A stretch of DNA of 64,000 bases, taken from NCBI RefSeq assembly GCF_028583425.1, contig NC_072790.1, forward strand, positions 12,568,552-12,632,551. The letters are read 5' to 3'. The notes beneath the pieces were generated by a model. The model was not told where the DNA came from. It ran no database searches and worked only from the letters and a program-made list of their open reading frames with translations. This DNA comes from Eublepharis macularius (lineage: Eukaryota; Chordata; Lepidosauria; Squamata; Eublepharidae). The position numbers and the translations under genes are program-made. Positions 23,788-35,758 of the stretch are shown here, in pieces. Each line of letters begins with the position of its first letter. Within the stretch, counting starts at the first letter, position 1.

Positions 23788-25065
23788 CTCTTAAGACTTG
23801 ATCTCCAGACCCCTTTCCATTTTCATTGTCCTCCTTTGGGCACATTCCAGCTTGTCAACATCCTTCTTAAACAATGGTGCCCCAAACTGTACACAGTACT
23901 CCAAATGAGGTCTAACTAGAACATAGTAACCATCACCTCACATGATCTAGACAAAGAGATGGACATAAACCGCATTACAAATATCAAAAACCCACGAAAA
24001 TGGTGATCGTGCGATTGCGATCCAGCAGTTCATGATTGTCCATGGCCAATGAACCAGCATTCAGAAGAAGCCTGGTTCGGTGCATTCGGCCGCAGTTCGA
24101 GAAGCCAGACAGTCAGGCACCAGCAATCAATTCCCCTGGCAATGGAATGGGGGGAATGCCTGAACTCTGTCTGTGCTCCTTCTGTCGCCCTGGAAACCCG
24201 AATGGAAGCCCAGTTTACCTTGATCGGCAGGTCTTCCTTCCAACCATGGAGCTGCAAAGCGGTTACAAGTTGGGAGACGACACCCAGGGGAGGGAGGGGG
24301 AAGGGGGTGTCCTGTAACCACGGGCACTCCAATCTCATCCCTGCAAACCCTGATAGGCAGCTCTGATGGCCAAACACAGAGCTCCTGCATTGCTCAATGG
24401 GACCTGTGCTTATAAATAGCCGTGGGCTCCCAGGCTGGGTTTCACTTTCAGCGAGCAGTGGAGTGGGACAGAGCTCTTGCTTGCCACTTGCTAGCCTTTG
24501 GGGAGAGAGACTGAGAGTATAATTGAGCATGGATTTTTGTGGGAGTTTCCTATGGGCCTTGGATTGGAGAGGGTATAACTCCAAGATCCCTTTTGCAATC
24601 TTGTCCAAACTTGGGTGATGGCTGTAGGAGAGACTGCAAAACCCTCCCCGGGAGTATGGGCTCTCTAAGTGCTATGGGGGCCGTTCCACGCCCCACGAAC
24701 CGCAAACTGCGAACCAGTTCTGTAACAGAAAATGTTTGTTGAGGTTCGCGATCTCGGGATCGTCGTTGACACCAAACAGCGAACCGCTGGTTCATTAAAT
24801 CTTTTTGGTTTGTGCCCATGTCTATTTAGACACTATACTTCTGTTGATACAGCCTAAAATCACATTTGCCTTTTACCTACAGCATCACATTGCTAACTCA
24901 TGTTCAGCGTATGATCTACTGAGACCCCTAGATCCTTTTCACATGTATTCCTGCCAAAACAGGTCTCCCCTATCCTATAAGTGTGCCTTTGATTTTTCCT
25001 ACCTATATGCAGAAGTTTCCATTTATCTCTGTTGAAATTAATTTTGTTAGTTTTAAATGTAAAGA
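23788..25065 (-). mobile_element. CR1 LINE fragment split by a hAT-type element
   Basis: 23788-23953 and 24833-25065 together form a continuous CR1 RT C-terminal region matching the copy at 5.6-6.0 kb (plus-strand landmarks tccagcttgtcaacatcctt, then aaaatcacatttgcctttt, then gacccctagatccttttc). The 3' part of this CR1 is missing, since the Gypsy LTR starts at 23787. Confidence 0.88.
23954..24824. mobile_element. Non-autonomous hAT-type transposon, 871 bp
   Basis: Termini aagagatggacataaacc and ggtttgtgcccatgtcta are imperfect inverted repeats of the AGAGATGGGCACGAACC type also seen at 58070. The flanking 8-bp duplications are tctagaca (23946-23953) and tttagaca (24825-24832). Removing the insert restores the CR1. 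The interior has open frames of up to 192 codons but no transposase motif I can see. Confidence 0.85.
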
Positions 25066-26485
25066 AATATCCATCCTTGTCTCACACCTTTATCAATTGC
25101 ATGTTCATTCATATTGTATTCCAGAAATAAATGGAGCTTTATCATTAACTGCATTTCCAACATAACAATATGTTTTTGCCTCACAGTTTATTGCTCTTTC
25201 TCATAACTGTATGTCTGGATCGTTTCACTCTGTTCTGCAATCTACCCAAGGGAAAAGAATGGACAAGTCAAAGCGCTCTTCAAAGGGTTGCTATGGTAGC
25301 TGTGATTGGGAGGAGGGGGCTGAGTGTGTGAGTTGCAGCACATATTCGCCTCACAATCTATCCATCAATAAACTTCTGTACCTCTAGGGGTTCTTTCTAC
25401 TTCTAGGCTGAATGGAGTCTAGGGAAGCCAGAACCCCGGGAGAATATGAAATCAAGCGCTATCACTAGAATCCATAAAATAAGGAAGAAAGTCTTCTTAT
25501 AGCATGGACCAGTGTGCTTTGCTGCCCCATATGAATTGGAATAAATAACCGTTATAATGGACTTTCAGGCCTTGACCATGTCACGCTTTTGTTTCAGTAT
25601 TGTGTTATTTGTAAATGTAAGGGACAGAAAGAAACAATTATAGTAGTATACAGATTAGAAACAAATGATATGAAGTACACGATATGTGTCTGATAGACAC
25701 TCTCCAATCCAGTTCAGGCTGAATTGTAAATTATATTAAAAGTTTCAGTGTGGTAAATAAAGCATAAACATCCATTGTCATTTTTATTTCTTTGTCTAGT
25801 TTCTACTGATATGTAAATTATTCAAAGGCAAGTTCTCCCAACACAGTTCTAAGCACATATTCTGTCTGGCATGGTAACTAAATACCCATATTTGGCAGAC
25901 ATCTCTCTCTCTTTAAGTTTAGGTTTTAAATCTGTAAAACAACTCCCTGGGCAAGTTGTACAATATTCTTTTTCTCTGGGGTTCATAAAATAGACAGAAT
26001 GGGGGATTTGGGGTTTGTGAAGTAAAATTGAATTTGTTTTACTTTAATTGAGTCCTCTCAACTTTAAAATGTAATTATTTGTTCTCTTAAGTATCACAGC
26101 ATGGGGCAATAGAAAAGAGGTTGGCATTCCTGTGTTTCTTGGAGCCATCTCTTAATTGTTTTAATTGCTACTTAATCCACTAATGTCACTAGCAGACACC
26201 TACTTAACACAGTTGTTTAACTTCTTAGGTCGTAAATTCATGAATCAGGAGGAGTAATAAAAGTCTGGAGTTGGAAGAAATCTGTGGTATTTTACTGATG
26301 ATCTTAAGTAAACGTAGAGATTGACTTGTATCCTGGGCAGGCCATAAATGGATGTACTTGCCCTTTGCTGTTCTAGCCTGATTTGATTCTATAGTAAATT
26401 ATCATGAGAATTTCTCCTTGGATATAGTTGTGACGGATTAATTAAATCATTGTATTGCCTTTCTCAGAAGGCTTTCCTAACCTTA
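25066..26485. other. No recognisable feature
   Basis: AT-rich single-copy-looking sequence without splice-bounded exons that I could identify. Confidence 0.35.
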
Positions 26486-26487
26486 AC

Positions 26488-27490
26488 AATATAGCCAGTG
26501 TGGGGCAGCAGTTAGAATGTCAGACTAGCACTTGAGGGACCCAGGATCGAATTCCCTCTCTACTATGGAAGCTTGCTTGGGTGTCCTTGGGCTTGGGCCA
26601 GTAATATGCTCTCAGCCTAACCAACCTGACAGGGCTGTTGTGGGAATAAAATGGAGGAAAGGAGAATGATGTACGCTGCTTCGGGTCCACACCAATGTTC
26701 CCTCTAAGCTTTGCAGTGTTGTGAGCTAAAAATCTACTTTATGAGCCGAAACAACAACTTTCATTAAAGTTTTGAGTGCACCTCCTTTTAAAAAAAATTA
26801 CAATCAAATTATTTTGATTACAATCAAAACAATTTAACAATAAAAGCCATTAGGTGAAAGGGCCACAAAAATCAGAGTATATTTCTGTATAAAAATGGAT
26901 ATGTCCATGCTGATTACAAAGGAGTAGTTGTATTAGTCTGTTGCTGCAAAATAAAACAGACACGCAATGGCACCTTTAAAGACTGGCACGTTTATTTCAA
27001 GATGAGCTTTTGTGTGTCAGTGCTTACTTCTTCAGCCTCCTTCTGCACCAAGGCCAAGTTAAATGACGCCTTCACCATGGTGGCGGCTGAGGCGCTACCT
27101 CCTCTCCTCCACTCTCTGGGGCTGAGGGGATCCTAGCGATTTCAGGCTGCATGGGTCAGGCCAGACCCAATCACTCAGCTCTGCTCTGTTCCCCAGCTAG
27201 AGAGCCAGCAGTGGCTGGAGGCGCTCTCTGGCATCACCCTGGGGGCCAAACCAGCCACAGCCAGGAAGGGAGGAGAGAAGTGGGATGAGGCTCGATCCCT
27301 GCTCCATCCCTATAGGGCCCACCTGCAGATGCTGGCTGAGTGGGAGGGCGGGGCCGCCTGAGGGTTAGTATCTGTGAGCTACATCTGAGAAGCTGTGAGC
27401 AGAGGAGTCAGAATCTGTGAGCGATTGCTCACGTGCTCACATTAGTGGGAACACTGGTCCACACTGGGGAGAAACGTGGGGTATTAATGA
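26488..27490 (+). repeat. tRNA-derived SINE split by a hAT element
   Basis: 26488-26692 starts tagccagtgtggggcagcag, carries a B-box-like aggatcgaattcc and reads ccttgggcttgggccagt. 27465-27490 supplies the missing tail (tggggagaaacgtggggtat then aatgaagtaaataaa). Confidence 0.85.
26693..27456. mobile_element. Non-autonomous hAT-type transposon, 764 bp
   Basis: Inverted ends CAATGTTCCCTCTAA and TTAGTGGGAACACTG are flanked by an exact 8-bp duplication gtccacac at 26685-26692 and 27457-27464. The left interior (ttgtgagctaaaaatct) and right interior (gtgagcgattgctcacgtg) fit a Charlie-like hAT. A fold-back repeat arm (ttgtattagtctgttgctgc ... tggcacctttaaagactg) is nested at about 26921-27041. 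Confidence 0.88.
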
Positions 27491-27934
27491 AGTAAATAAA
27501 TTTAAAAAGAGAGATTATTAAAAACAACAATAGATCATAAAAGTAAAATTAAAAGCTCCCATAACAATATATCACATTGTAATTCTACTCTTCCTCTAAG
27601 GAGCTCATAGCAACATACATGGTTCCCCCCTTTGGCTGAGAGATAATGACTGGCTCAAGACCACCAGAGAGCTTCATTCTTAACTGGATAAAACTCAGCA
27701 GAACTAAACAAAGCAATCACAGAACTAAAAGGGGGCTGTTTCCAATAAGCCGCTTCAAAGACCCTGTACAATAAAACATCTTGACACCGAAAGAAAGGAA
27801 GGAAGAAAGAAAGGAAAGTACTTACGAAGTACTACCTCTAATGGGATATTTGAGAATTCTTTCCTTGCTTTAGAATTTTTCAGAAGATATTTTCCTCTTT
27901 GCTTCTCAAGAAGAACATGCAGATAAAACCATTT

Positions 27935-28088
27935 GTGAGTGATTCCGCACACGTTGGATAATGCACTTCCAATCCTCTTTACAGATCATTTGGAACGGAT
28001 TTTTTCGTGTGCGGAACAAAAAATCCAGCTCAAACTATTGATAAAGTGTATTGAAAGCGCATTATCCAACGTGTGTGGAATCACTCAC
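27935..28088. mobile_element. Palindromic MITE, 154 bp
   Basis: Ends gtgagtgattccgcacacg and cgtgtgtggaatcactcac pair almost perfectly. The pairing continues inwards (gttggataatgc with gcattatccaac), so nearly the whole element folds back. I could not define the target duplication. Confidence 0.8.
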
Positions 28089-28669
28089 TGTGTGATAATG
28101 GTTTTTGTTTTTAATGAGCAGTAGGACCTAGTTGTGAAAAGCCATCCTTATGAGAATATCTTTTCTCTTCACCTGTCTCCATGTTCTGTCATAGCCTTCA
28201 AGAGCCTGACAAGATGAAACACTGGCTGATCTGTGATCAGATCCTCCAACTCTTTTCTAAAGTAACATAACATTGTGTGGGGGGGGGAGAGACAAGGGCT
28301 GATATGGACGTGGGTTTAATCCTTCCACCCCTGCACAGTGGAAGGGGGCTGAGTTGAGTTGCATTCTTATTGAATACATCTCAAGATGGCTGACAATACA
28401 ACCCAAAAAACAATACGTTCCATTTGATAAACTCAATGAAATCAAGAGCAAACCAACTTGAAAGCCTCATAAAGCAGCAGCCAATTAAAGTCCCAAAATA
28501 ATATATACAGCAGCAGAAAATCCACAAAGCAGTATGCAGATAAATAAACAACAGAACTGGATAGGTCAGCCTCAGCTTTTCCTGAGGATTCTATCGAATT
28601 GCAGAACAGGACCTTATGGTCAGACGCTGTAACCTCTTGTGCACCAGACTCCAAGTCAGCAGCCTGCCA

Positions 28670-28930
28670 GTGTGGTAGTGCAAAGGTTAACATAGATCCA
28701 GGACAGCCAAATTCAGATCTCCAGTCTGCCATTAAATTTGTTGGGTGACTTTGGGCCAGTCACTCATACTCAGCCTAATCAACTTCACTGATACATTATT
28801 GGTGATGTAGCAACCAGGCTGCCTCACACAGTTGTTGTTGTGAGGCTAAAATACAGTAAGATGCATGCTGCCTGGACCTCCTTAGAATAGGGGCTGGATT
28901 TTTTTAAAAAAATCCATTAAATAAATAAAT
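28670..28930 (+). repeat. tRNA-derived SINE, diverged
   Basis: Reads gccagtgtggtagtgcaaag, then gggtgactttgggccagtca and ctcatactcagcctaatcaa, with a taaataaataaat tail. Confidence 0.75.
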
Positions 28931-29044
28931 ATATTTTGGGTTGTAGACCTGAATCAGAATAGCAGTAGGTGTCACACTGAAGTATCTTGTGGGATTGGCT
29001 CCTAACCAGAAGCAGGGTAAAAAAAGAATAAAATCTCAAATTAA

Positions 29045-32000
29045 CTAGCTTGATATCCGTGTTTCACTACAGTATTTAAATACTTTAAATTTAGTTATAA
29101 TGCTCATGGGTATGTAACATTTTGGAGTTATTTTTTTTAGTTGGTTTTGTACTATAATAGCATAGTACTCACGCTTCACAAAGGTGTTTGAATAAAACAA
29201 AGTGTTTTGATGCCGAAAACTGATGAAGTGAATTTCAAAATGTAACATTTATTGAAGAGATTTTAAAAGGAAAAGTTTGTAGTGCAATAAATACAATGAA
29301 AAATACGTACAACTGGGGTTTTTTTTTCTACTGAAGGACTTCTTTGTAAACCACATTGGTGGTTTTCCCCTCAGGTGCTGGGATCACCAGGCTGCTGGGT
29401 GAGCTCACTCGGGAGCAGGCCACGTAGAACTGCCCATGTGAGAAGCAGTCCTCCCTCAAGTCAATTCCTGACACCTTCAGTGTCTGCCCCTGAGACATGT
29501 TGATCGTCATAGCAAAGCAGACCTTGAGGTGGAACTGCAGTCTCTTGAACTCAAAGGGGTTATTTAATGGTATGATTGGTATGCATGGTATGAACACCGA
29601 CTCCCCCCGAGCAGTGCCTGTGAACAATGTGGCCTTGATAATGTTCCTGTGGAGGGCTTTCACCCAAGTTTGGTGCCATTGCAGAGTTTGAGTGGGTTGA
29701 GGTTCTGGACCAGCATCACTGGAGCCCCCACTTTGAGGAGAAGCTTGTGGGCTGGGAAGCCAGGAGGGTTGAGTGAGTTGAGGAACTCAACGGGGTAGTG
29801 GACCGCATTATCCATTTGTACCATCGAGTCCATATATCTGTACTCCATTTCTGCCCCTTCGAGGGAGTTAAGTAGCGTCTCATTAATGATGGCAGCCTTG
29901 TCGTTCTTGTGGGTCAGAATGGCACACTTGCACAGTCAGTCCATAGACTTTTCCATGATAGTGACGATATCAGGGTATATCGTGGCTGTTAGGTCTGCTA
30001 GGGTTGTCACTACTTTGCCCAGGCCTGCAGGGATGGTTACCTTTACCATGGACTCGGGATACTCTCCATCCCATATTTTGAGTAGGAGTTCAGAGAATTC
30101 CCCAGCAGACCCCTCGCCTCTCAAGTGGACCCTCATGTTCTTTCTTAGTGAGAGTTTCCTGATGAGGGACCACAGATACGAAGCCTTGACACACGCAGTA
30201 ACCTCATCAGCTTGTGTTCCCCTTGGGACTACTGGCAGAGTCTGCCAGAAGTCTCCAGCCAGCAGCATGGTGACTCCCCCCAACACTCTCTCATTGCCCC
30301 TGACATCTCTGAGGATGATGCTCAGTGCCTCAAAACACCCCTTGTGCGCCATGGTGCTCTCAGGATGTTTGCTGAGCTTCTCGGCCAAGTTGTTGGAGGT
30401 GAAGTACACACACTGACCATTTTCAAGGTGAACAGTGAAATGGAAGACAGTGGGGCATCTCTGATGTATGTGGAATGCCAGTATCCTCCAAACCACCTCT
30501 GAGCTGCTGATGTAGCGACCACTCTCATACAACTTTACCTCATCTCTCTCATTCTCCAGGGCAAGGGCAAACACCCTTGTTCACGTACTTGCAAATGTAC
30601 TCATAGACTTGACTGAGTTGCATATTTCTACATTGATGTGAGCGTCGAAAATATGTGAGAGAACAGGGTTGCAGGGCACCACCCAGCAGTTGTCTAGCTC
30701 TATCTTTCTGTGGTGAAGCCACCATCAGCTGGAGCCCTCCTCCAATACTGTGAGTATCCTTGTCACCTGTTTGAGTATCCTTGAAAAGTGACCAGGGGTA
30801 CCTTTTGCTGCAGCTGCCTCCTTTCATGCAGGTTGAATTGTGGTTCAAGCTGCCGCAGGGCCAATGAATCATATTGGCTTTGACGATGTTGTGCAGGAGA
30901 GTGTCTAGCTCATGGTCATGTATTTCAGCACAGATGACGTTGTCAATCATGGCATGGAAGATGTGCTGCTCTAGCCACAGCAAGATGTGGATGTGAGGCA
31001 GACCCCGCTTTTGCCAGTCCACAGAGTACGTGAAGCACCGCAGTTCCCCAAAGAGATGACCCTTGTTTAAGAGAGCCACCATGCTCTTCACTTTGAGATG
31101 GAATACCCTGGCTATGATGTCATGAGTATTGTGGGGATTTTGGCCAGGCAGCCATCCATCTGTGATATCCTTTCACCATGGTCTGGACAGCCATGGTGGT
31201 GAACGCATGTCATGGCATCTTGAGTTTGCTCATGCATGTAGCGAAGTCCCTCAGTGAAGGACGATGGGAGGACCACTATTTGACCCAGCTGAGCAGTATG
31301 AGCATTTTGCCTCCCCACAGCATTCCTCAGATGAATGTAGCTGTCTGCTCTCAGCTGTGCCTGGTTGTTCCTAAAGTAGTTCAACCTCTTAGTCTCTATT
31401 TTGGCATACATGTCAACCAAAAATTGACTGAAGAGGGAGCGGAAGTACCATGTGGTTGATCTCCCCTTGCTTGATCACGATGAGATAAGAGTAGAATTCC
31501 ACAGCGGAGACTGTCTTCTTGAGGGGCAACATGGTGTTGGGGTTGTGCTGAGGCAGGGCAGTGGAGTACTCATCGTCACCACAGCAGAGCAAGACTGAGT
31601 ACTGCAGGGCATCATATGACCAGTGGATCTCGCTGATGCGCCGCAGTGTGTTGCTGTGGCTGTACAGCACGATGTCCCGCTGCTCAAATTGCTGACCAAT
31701 AATCACCTGAACCACCTCATGTGCTGTTGGTGCGTTGAAACAACCTACATGAGCATCAATGAGTTTTTTATCTGCATGGATGATGGCTTTGAATTTCTTG
31801 CAGGTTGGAGGTATCATGTCCAGGATGGCCTTCAGGTTCTTTATGTAGCTGTTGACGTCATGTAGCATCGTCTGCAGTAGTTTGACCAATTCCTGTTTGA
31901 TGTCAGGAAAGTTGCTGCACCTAAAGCACACTCCCTTCTTGTCCTCCTCTACAAAATAGATTTGCAGGAATTGGGCTTCCTGTGGAGGTGTGTGCAGCAG

Positions 32001-32635
32001 ACTTCTGACCAAGTGATACACCTGTCCCTGAACTTTGAAGGTCAGCATGAAGCCATATCATAGTATCTTCTTGGCCACACTGTTACTATAAGCCTGCCAG
32101 CCACACAGGAAAGCCAGGCCCCACAGGGAGATTGGCAACCCTAGTGAACAGTTAGGGGAAGACTGGGAGGTGCATTTTACCTCAGAACACATTCAGTGAC
32201 TCACAATAGCAACTGCATACTGTTTAGAATGTGGTGAGGACCAGTCAGACTGCATACGCAAATGAACTCTGTGTTCCAACTGTCTCGGGGGGGGGGGGGG
32301 AGGAATGAGGTGTGGAATGTTGTGAGCTCCAATCAGCCCACATATGCAAATGACTTGAAAGGCTGGCCCAATCAGGGAAGAGTGGCCGAGCTGGCAGTGG
32401 ACCAGGGGCGCAAGCAGGCAGAAGCCTGCCAGCCACACGGGGAAGCTGTATCCCTTTGGGAAAACACATTTTACCCCTTTTTACCACCTTAGGGGGCAGA
32501 TTTTTTAAAAATCCCTTCTTAGTGGGTGTTTACATCATGAAAAGAACGTTCTCCCCAAATTTCACGTTTCTAGGTCCAGGGGTTTGGGCTGGGCGTTGAT
32601 GAGTCAGTCAGGACGCTTGTCTTTATATATGTAGA
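29045..32635 (-). mobile_element. Helitron copy B (downstream unit of a tandem pair)
   Basis: On the minus strand it starts TCTACATATATAAAGAC at 32635 and ends ...ATCAAGCTAG at 29045, followed by T. These are Helitron ends (5' TC, 3' CTRR, insertion between A and T). It carries a rolling-circle replicase-helicase pseudogene. Its 5' non-coding part matches that of copy A, but the first part of the protein-coding region is deleted. Confidence 0.93.
29328..32048 (-). pseudogene. Helitron Rep-helicase (RepHel) pseudogene
   Basis: Several frames read right to left. N-terminal region at 32048-31413 (VYHLVRSLLHTPPQEAQFLQ...). A short block at 31420-31112 with NAVGRQNAHTAQLGQIVVLP. The Rep domain at 31091-30549 has the HUH-type motif KRGLPHIHILLWL and a tyrosine block VYEYICKYVNKG with the two tyrosines four residues apart. 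The helicase at 30574-29328 has LLAGDFWQTLPVVPRG, then AMTINMSQGQTLKVSG and YVACSRVSS, typical of the PIF1-like helicase. The Walker A segment is missing: LENGQCVYFTSNN runs in frame into a short bridge and then TMAHKGCFEAL. Frame breaks lie near 31415, 31100, 30560, 29930 and 29660, so it is dead. Confidence 0.92.
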
Positions 32636-32759
32636 TTAGCTTGATACCTGTGCTTCGCTACAGTATTTAACGACGTTAAGTCCAGTTATAATACTCATGA
32701 GTATGTAACATTCTTTGGTTTGTGTGTTTTTTTGAGTTGGTTTTGTAGTATAGCATAGT

Positions 32760-33740
32760 ACCAGGTTGTTCCTAATGTAGTTCAACCTCTCAGTCTCTAT
32801 TTTGGCAGACATGTCAATCAAAAATTGACTGAAGAGGGAGCAGAAGTACACGAGCTGGTTGATCTCCCCTTGCCTGACCATGATGCGGTATGAATAGAAT
32901 TATGCTGCGGAGACCATCTTCTTGAAGGGCAACATGATGTTGGGGTTGCGCTGAGGCAGGGCTGTAGAGTACTCATCCTCTCCATGGCAGAACAGGAATG
33001 GATACTGCAGGGCATTGTAGAACCAGTGGATCTCACTGATGCGCTGCAGTGTGTTGCTGCAGCTCTGCAGCATGATGTCTCACTGCTCAAATTGCTGGCC
33101 AACAATCGCCAGAGCCTCCTCAAGTGCTGTTGGTGCATTGAAATGACCTACATGAGTGTCAGTATGTTTTTTATCTGCATAGATGACGACTTTGAATTTC
33201 TTGCAGGTTGGAGGTACCATGTCCAGGGTGGTCTTCGGGTCCTTTATGTAGCTGTTGACGTCATGTAGCAGCCTCTGCAGTTGTTTGACCAATTCCTGTT
33301 TGATGTCAGTAAAGTTGCTGCACCTCAAGCGTGATTCCTTTTTGTCCTTGCCTACTAAATAAATTTGCAGGAATTGGGCTTCCTGTGGAGGTGTGGCCAA
33401 GTGATACACCTGTCCCTGAACTTTGAAGGTCGGTATGAAGCTGTCTCATAGTAGCTGCTTGGCCCTGAATGATATCATGTTGAAGCAGCTATTATACTTC
33501 AGTACAGAGCCCCTGAAATGAACATGGTCAGGGTGGCTGCCCATTACCAGGCTGTAGAGAGGTTGGGGCAGAGGTTTGAAGGGTGGGAGCTGCAGGTTGC
33601 CATTGCTACAACACGTGCCAAGGGCATTCTCCTTCCACTTGAGGTCATTGCAGTCCTTGCATTTGTGGGTCATGATACCCAGAGATAAAGTGCTGTCTGC
33701 TTCATAAGCCACATCAGAATCATATGCCATGCCTGACTGA
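32760..33740 (-). pseudogene. Helitron N-terminal region remnant in copy A
   Basis: The minus strand gives a cysteine-rich N-terminal block CKDCNDLKWKENALGTCCSN, then NSCFNMISFRAKQLL, then VQGQVYHL and PPQEAQFLQIYLVGKD, and near its end SLFSQFLIDMSAKIETERLN. These match and precede the N-terminal portion in copy B. Stops interrupt it, for example after AKQLL. The coding stops where the Rep region should begin. Confidence 0.85.
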
Positions 33741-34041
33741 GCTTTGACCTTCCATGGAAGTGAGTGCCTCTCTGCTCATCTTCCAGGATTGCTTTGCTCA
33801 TAGAGAGATTCTGCTGCTCTGTGCACCTCAGAGTGATCTTGCTGGTACTTGGCCACCACTGCTCAGTGCACCACAGGAGTACAGTGTGCATAGTTCTTTG
33901 CCACATCTCTAAGTTGCTTCCTCTTTTTAACATCGGTATATCTTGCACAATGTCTGCTAGGAGGCTTCTTGGGGGCGGTAAGAGGTGATGGCTATGAGAG
34001 GTGTGAGGTGGAGCTGGACTGAGGGAGGGGTGGGGTGGTGG

Positions 34042-34261
34042 TAGGGTTGCCAGGTCCAAGTTGAGAAATTCCTGAAGATTTTGGGGGTGGAGCCTGGAGA
34101 AGGTGTGGCTTGAGGAAGGGGAGGGGCCTCAGTGGGGTATGATGCCATAGAGTTCACACTTCAGAGCAGCCATTTTCTCCAGGGGAACTGGTCTTGGTTG
34201 CCTGGAGATCCGCTGTAATTCTGGGAGATCTCAAGCTACCACTTGGAGGCTGGCAACCCTA
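34042..34261. mobile_element. hAT-like MITE nested in Helitron A
   Basis: Ends TAGGGTTGCCAG and CTGGCAACCCTA are exact inverted repeats. The flanking 8-mers ggtggtgg and tgtggtgg differ at one base. The interior has gagaaattcctgaagatttt and attttctccaggggaactgg. Confidence 0.82.
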
Positions 34262-34517
34262 TGTGGTGGGCACTTTGGCAGGTTCATGTGAGAGACTCAC
34301 ATTGAAATGGCCCCTAGAAAGGTTGTGCACCATTTCCCCATGAACATTTAAAAAGTCAGTTGCCATACTGATTTTTATATAAAGTCCCTATTCAGGAGTC
34401 TTGTACCATCTTTCTTCAACTGTCTGCAGTTTCCTTGATCTGATTTTTACCTCAGAACACAGAGTTCCACAGCTGACCGGTCAGAGAGAGGGCAGTGCAA
34501 ACAGGCCGGCCCCAAAG

Positions 34518-34735
34518 TAGGATTGCTAGGTCCAGGTTGGGAAATTCCTGGAGATTTGGGGTTGGAGCCTGGATAGAGTGGAGTTTGGGGAGTGGAGGGG
34601 CCTCAGAATGGTATAATACCATAGAGTCCACTTTCCAAAGCAGACATTTTCTCCAGAGGAACTGATCTCTGTCACCTGGAGATCAGTTGTAATTCCAGGA
34701 GACCTCTAGCCACCCCCTGGAGGCTGGCAACCTTA
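34518..34735. mobile_element. Second hAT-like MITE nested in Helitron A
   Basis: Same family and orientation as the MITE at 34042. The ends have decayed to TAGGATTGCTAG and CTGGCAACCTTA. The flanks ccccaaag and caccacag agree at six of eight bases. Confidence 0.75.
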
Positions 34736-35181
34736 CACCACAGGGAGATTGGCAACCCTAGTGAACATTTAGGGGAAGACTGGGAGGTATATTTTACCGC
34801 AGAACACATTCAATGTCTCCCTTAGCAACTGTTTAGAATGTTGGGCTGAGCCCCAATCAGGCCGCATATGCAAATGACCTTGAAAGGCCAGCCCAATCAG
34901 GGAAGAGTGGCCGAGCTGGCAGTTGGGAGTGCGGGGGAAGCAGGCTGCAGCAGGCCAGCCACACAGGGAAGCTCTATCCCTATGGGAAAACACATTTACC
35001 CCCTTAGGGGGCAAATTTTTACCCCCTTAGGGGGCAAATTTCTTAAAATCCCTTCTTAGTCAGCCTCTACATCACAAAAAGGAATGTTCTCCCCAAATTT
35101 CACATTTCTAGGTCCAGGGGTTTCAGCTGGGCATTGATGAGTCAGTCAGGACACTTGTCTTTATATATATATATATATAGA

Positions 35182-35758
35182 TTAATTAATTAATAAACAC
35201 ATGTCCCTGAGCACATTGGAGGAATGGCAGGATAAAAGAGATACTAAATAAATTAAACTATGGACACTTTGGAGTTCTCTGGGAATTGTCATCTGGAGAG
35301 ATGTTAAGCAAACAGACAAACAAAGGGGTCCCCTCAGGTGTTTTTATTTTTTAGCATTCAATCTGATGAAGAGTTCTGGAAATCTTGAAACAGTGTGCAT
35401 GGTTTTGTGCTAATTTGTACAGTTCTAATAAAGTGTATTACATTGCTTGTGTCTAGGGATTTTGCTTTGGACTGAGGCAGTTACCTGCAATCTCTGTCTA
35501 TACAGGGAGAGTGTTTGGCTATGTAGATGTAATCTGCTCTGCCATCCTTCTTGCTGTCTTGGAATATGCCACTTCCTGTGCATAAAATGGGCAGCTTTTC
35601 TCTAGTCACTCTAAAAATTGGCATGAAAGAGCACTAGGGTGAGGGGTACAGCACTCGGGTGAGGATGGAGTCTCATCCCAATTGGATGGAGGAGGGGGGA
35701 AAGGCAGAAAATATACTTCCTGTTCAAAATGAACTGAATAATGAAAAGTAATAGCTTT
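35182..35758. other. No recognisable feature
   Basis: Includes a tgatgaag..tgaaac-like motif near 35365 that may be an old retroelement tail. Nothing else is interpretable. Confidence 0.3.

Larger units (their letters stand above)
32636..35181 (-). mobile_element. Helitron copy A (upstream unit), internally deleted
   Basis: The minus strand starts A|TCTATATATA at 35181 and ends GCTAA at 32636, directly followed by the TC of copy B. The first several hundred bases (aagacaagtgtcctgactga ...) match the start of copy B. It keeps the beginning of the coding region but jumps near 32750 into the 3' terminal sequence, losing Rep and helicase. Two hAT-like MITEs are nested in its 5' part. Confidence 0.92.

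Noticed and set aside
33670..34059. 129-codon proline- and serine-rich minus-strand frame as a separate gene
   Set aside because: It starts in Helitron 5' sequence next to a MITE and continues into the Helitron N-terminal region; it is part of the dead element.
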